NCBI GenBank assembly: GCA_018266835.1
Contig: JAFDZP010000001.1
Location: forward strand, 61,202 to 125,201
Origin: Bacteroidota bacterium
GTDB lineage: Bacteria; Bacteroidota; Ignavibacteria; Tepidaquicellales; Tepidaquicellaceae
Length of the DNA: 64,000 nucleotides
Direction of reading: 5' to 3'
This document shows, piece after piece, positions 62,937 to 64,000 of the stretch. Position 1 is the stretch's first letter. The number at the start of each line of letters is the position of its first letter. The notes beneath the pieces are model-generated. The model was not told where the DNA came from and made no database searches. It saw only the letters and a list, made by a program, of their open reading frames with translations. The translations under genes were made by a program, and so were the position numbers.

Positions 62937-63839
62937 TTGAGCAAATTTTTTAATAAGTTCGGGCTTTCTTTTGCAATCCTTGTTAGCTTAAATTATCTTT
63001 TTCTGCACATGCTAAAAGGAATTGAAAGCAGCGTTGTTGCCACTATCCGTGTTTTTCTTATTGTAATTTCAATGGCGCTTCTTGCCACCTTCTGGAAAAA
63101 GTGGAGTAAAATTCCTTTCAAAGAACTTCTTATCATTGCACTTGCAGGTGGACTCAACTTCGGTCTATATTCTTATACAATAGCAAAAGGTCTCCAGGAA
63201 ACCACTGCCACACAAGCATCAATTATTTTCAATACCGCTCCTATTTTCTCCATGATATTTGCAGTCCTGTTCCGCCTAGAAAAATGGTCATGGCCTGCAT
63301 TTGCCGGAGCTGTTGTAGCAATCTCAGGAGTAGTAATATCCACGCTTGGCGGTTTGCATCAGGGCAACGGCAGCTTACTTGGCGATATGCTCATGCTTTT
63401 TTCCGCAATGATAATTTCATTCAGCTCAGTGCTTGTAGCAGGCATCAGCAAAAAATATAATCCCGTCGCATTTACTGCTTTACTTGCATTCTTTGGTTTA
63501 CTTGTACTTATTCCATTCTCATTTACAGATTTACAGGCTACTCCCTGGGCGACACTCGGGCTTAACAAATATCTGATGCTTGGCTTTGTTGGCATCATTG
63601 GCGGAGCAGTAGTCTTCGGCTGTTATTATAAGTGCATCAGCCAGGTCGGAGCTTCATCTGCAATGGTATATACTTTTTTCAGCGTTCCGCTTACTATAAT
63701 TTACAGCATCATATTCCTGGGGCAGGGAGTTCATCATATGCAGATAATCGGTGCCATCGTTGTCCTTACCGGAGCAGGCTGGAGCATATATCAGCGTAAT
63801 AAAAATAACGAAGCACTGGCTCATCCGACTCACCACTAA
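62937..63839 (+). CDS. EamA-family drug/metabolite transporter
   Basis: 300-aa DMT permease with about ten helices in two EamA repeats. TTG start with a GGGGG ribosome site (AGGGGGATAACTTGAG). Loop motifs TIAKGLQETTATQASIIFNTAP and SQVGASSAMVYTFFSVPLTI fit the family. A His-rich C-terminus (EALAHPTHH) is odd. A hairpin with T-run follows. Substrate unknown; distinct from the one at 31.6 kb. Confidence 0.92.
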   Translation: MSKFFNKFGLSFAILVSLNYLFLHMLKGIESSVVATIRVFLIVISMALLATFWKKWSKIPFKELLIIALAGGLNFGLYSYTIAKGLQETTATQASIIFNTAPIFSMIFAVLFRLEKWSWPAFAGAVVAISGVVISTLGGLHQGNGSLLGDMLMLFSAMIISFSSVLVAGISKKYNPVAFTALLAFFGLLVLIPFSFTDLQATPWATLGLNKYLMLGFVGIIGGAVVFGCYYKCISQVGASSAMVYTFFSVPLTIIYSIIFLGQGVHHMQIIGAIVVLTGAGWSIYQRNKNNEALAHPTHH

Positions 63840-63845
63840 CTATGC

Positions 63846-63867
63846 CCCTATTAGTAGGGAAGTTTTT
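63846..63867 (+). terminator. Short hairpin with T-run after the transporter
   Basis: CCCTA, 4-nt loop, TAGGG followed by AAGTTTTTT. Stem of only 5 bp. It shares the CCCTATTA core with the hairpin at 34305. Confidence 0.5.
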
Positions 63868-63954
63868 TGTGAAGAATCTAAAATGCGCTTTAAGATTTTT
63901 TAAAAATAGTCGGGAAAAAGTCGGGTTTTTCAAAAATCAGCAAACTGAAATTCT

Positions 63955-63979
63955 AATTGTCACATTATTGTCACATTCT
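63955..63979. repeat. Paired GTCACATT motif, fifth copy
   Basis: GTCACATTATTGTCACATT, the same 11-bp-period pair as in the array at 33926-34136. Window end follows at once. Confidence 0.65.
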
Positions 63980-64000
63980 TTTGATTTCAAATTTTAAATT

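Overview
The window looks like chromosomal DNA from an AT-rich, Gram-negative member of the Fibrobacterota-Chlorobiota-Bacteroidota (FCB) group, most likely close to Ignavibacteria or Chlorobiota. The evidence is two secreted proteins ending in type IX secretion sorting domains with the NYPNPFNPTT motif, several outer-membrane and periplasmic proteins, a cytochrome bd oxidase, GTP-type PEP carboxykinase, frequent TTG starts, and one upstream region that fits the Bacteroidota-type promoter (TTG, 20 bp, TAnnTTTG). Placement is by pattern recognition only. There are no rRNA, tRNA, phage, intact insertion sequence or CRISPR signals.

Layout. 1-10.5 kb is housekeeping: the 5' part of alaS (minus), then a plus-strand run gcvH, yceD/DUF177, rpmF, plsX, a small unknown gene, rpmB, a glycosyltransferase, tgt, a small membrane protein, yajC, ribBA, greA and an MCE-domain lipid-transport gene, closed by a strong terminator. 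10.5-23.7 kb is mainly minus strand and envelope-related: a T9SS FG-GAP protein, a GH3 glycosidase, a dus/unknown/slipin operon, a plus-strand SET methyltransferase, two tandem W-rich DUF6600-like proteins, a T9SS M12B-type metalloprotease and an inositol-phosphatase family gene. 23.9-33.9 kb holds a GT-C membrane glycosyltransferase, a lytic transglycosylase, a class V aminotransferase, comF, ettA, an ADGF-like secreted adenosine deaminase, a drug/metabolite transporter and rarA.

33.9-37.3 kb is a repeat-rich, gene-poor zone with a DUF4097 protein, two small unknown proteins and a MerR regulator. 37.4-44.5 kb has cydA and cydB split by an AT-rich secreted protein gene, two mobile-element-like palindromic repeats, a methyltransferase, an NTF2-VOC fusion, a GNAT protein, a membrane protein and queD. 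44.7-50.8 kb is a complete five-gene tripartite ABC efflux operon (TolC, adaptor, ATPase, two permeases). After a roughly 0.9-kb gene-free stretch, 52.6-64 kb carries fumC, a desaturase, two exported thioredoxin-fold proteins, a CoA-transferase, queC, an AI-2E family transporter, a PIN toxin-antitoxin pair, pckA, two small proteins and another drug/metabolite transporter.

Functional links: tgt, queD and queC are three queuosine steps in one window but unlinked. plsX, the desaturase, the MCE protein and the slipin concern membranes. fumC, pckA and the CoA-transferase are central carbon metabolism. I did not find a clear new defence or mobile system. The most unusual items are a Tgt with degraded zinc ligands, the gene inserted in cydAB, the W-rich tandem paralogues, paired 11-bp-period GTNACATT motifs upstream of rarA, and two MITE-like elements.
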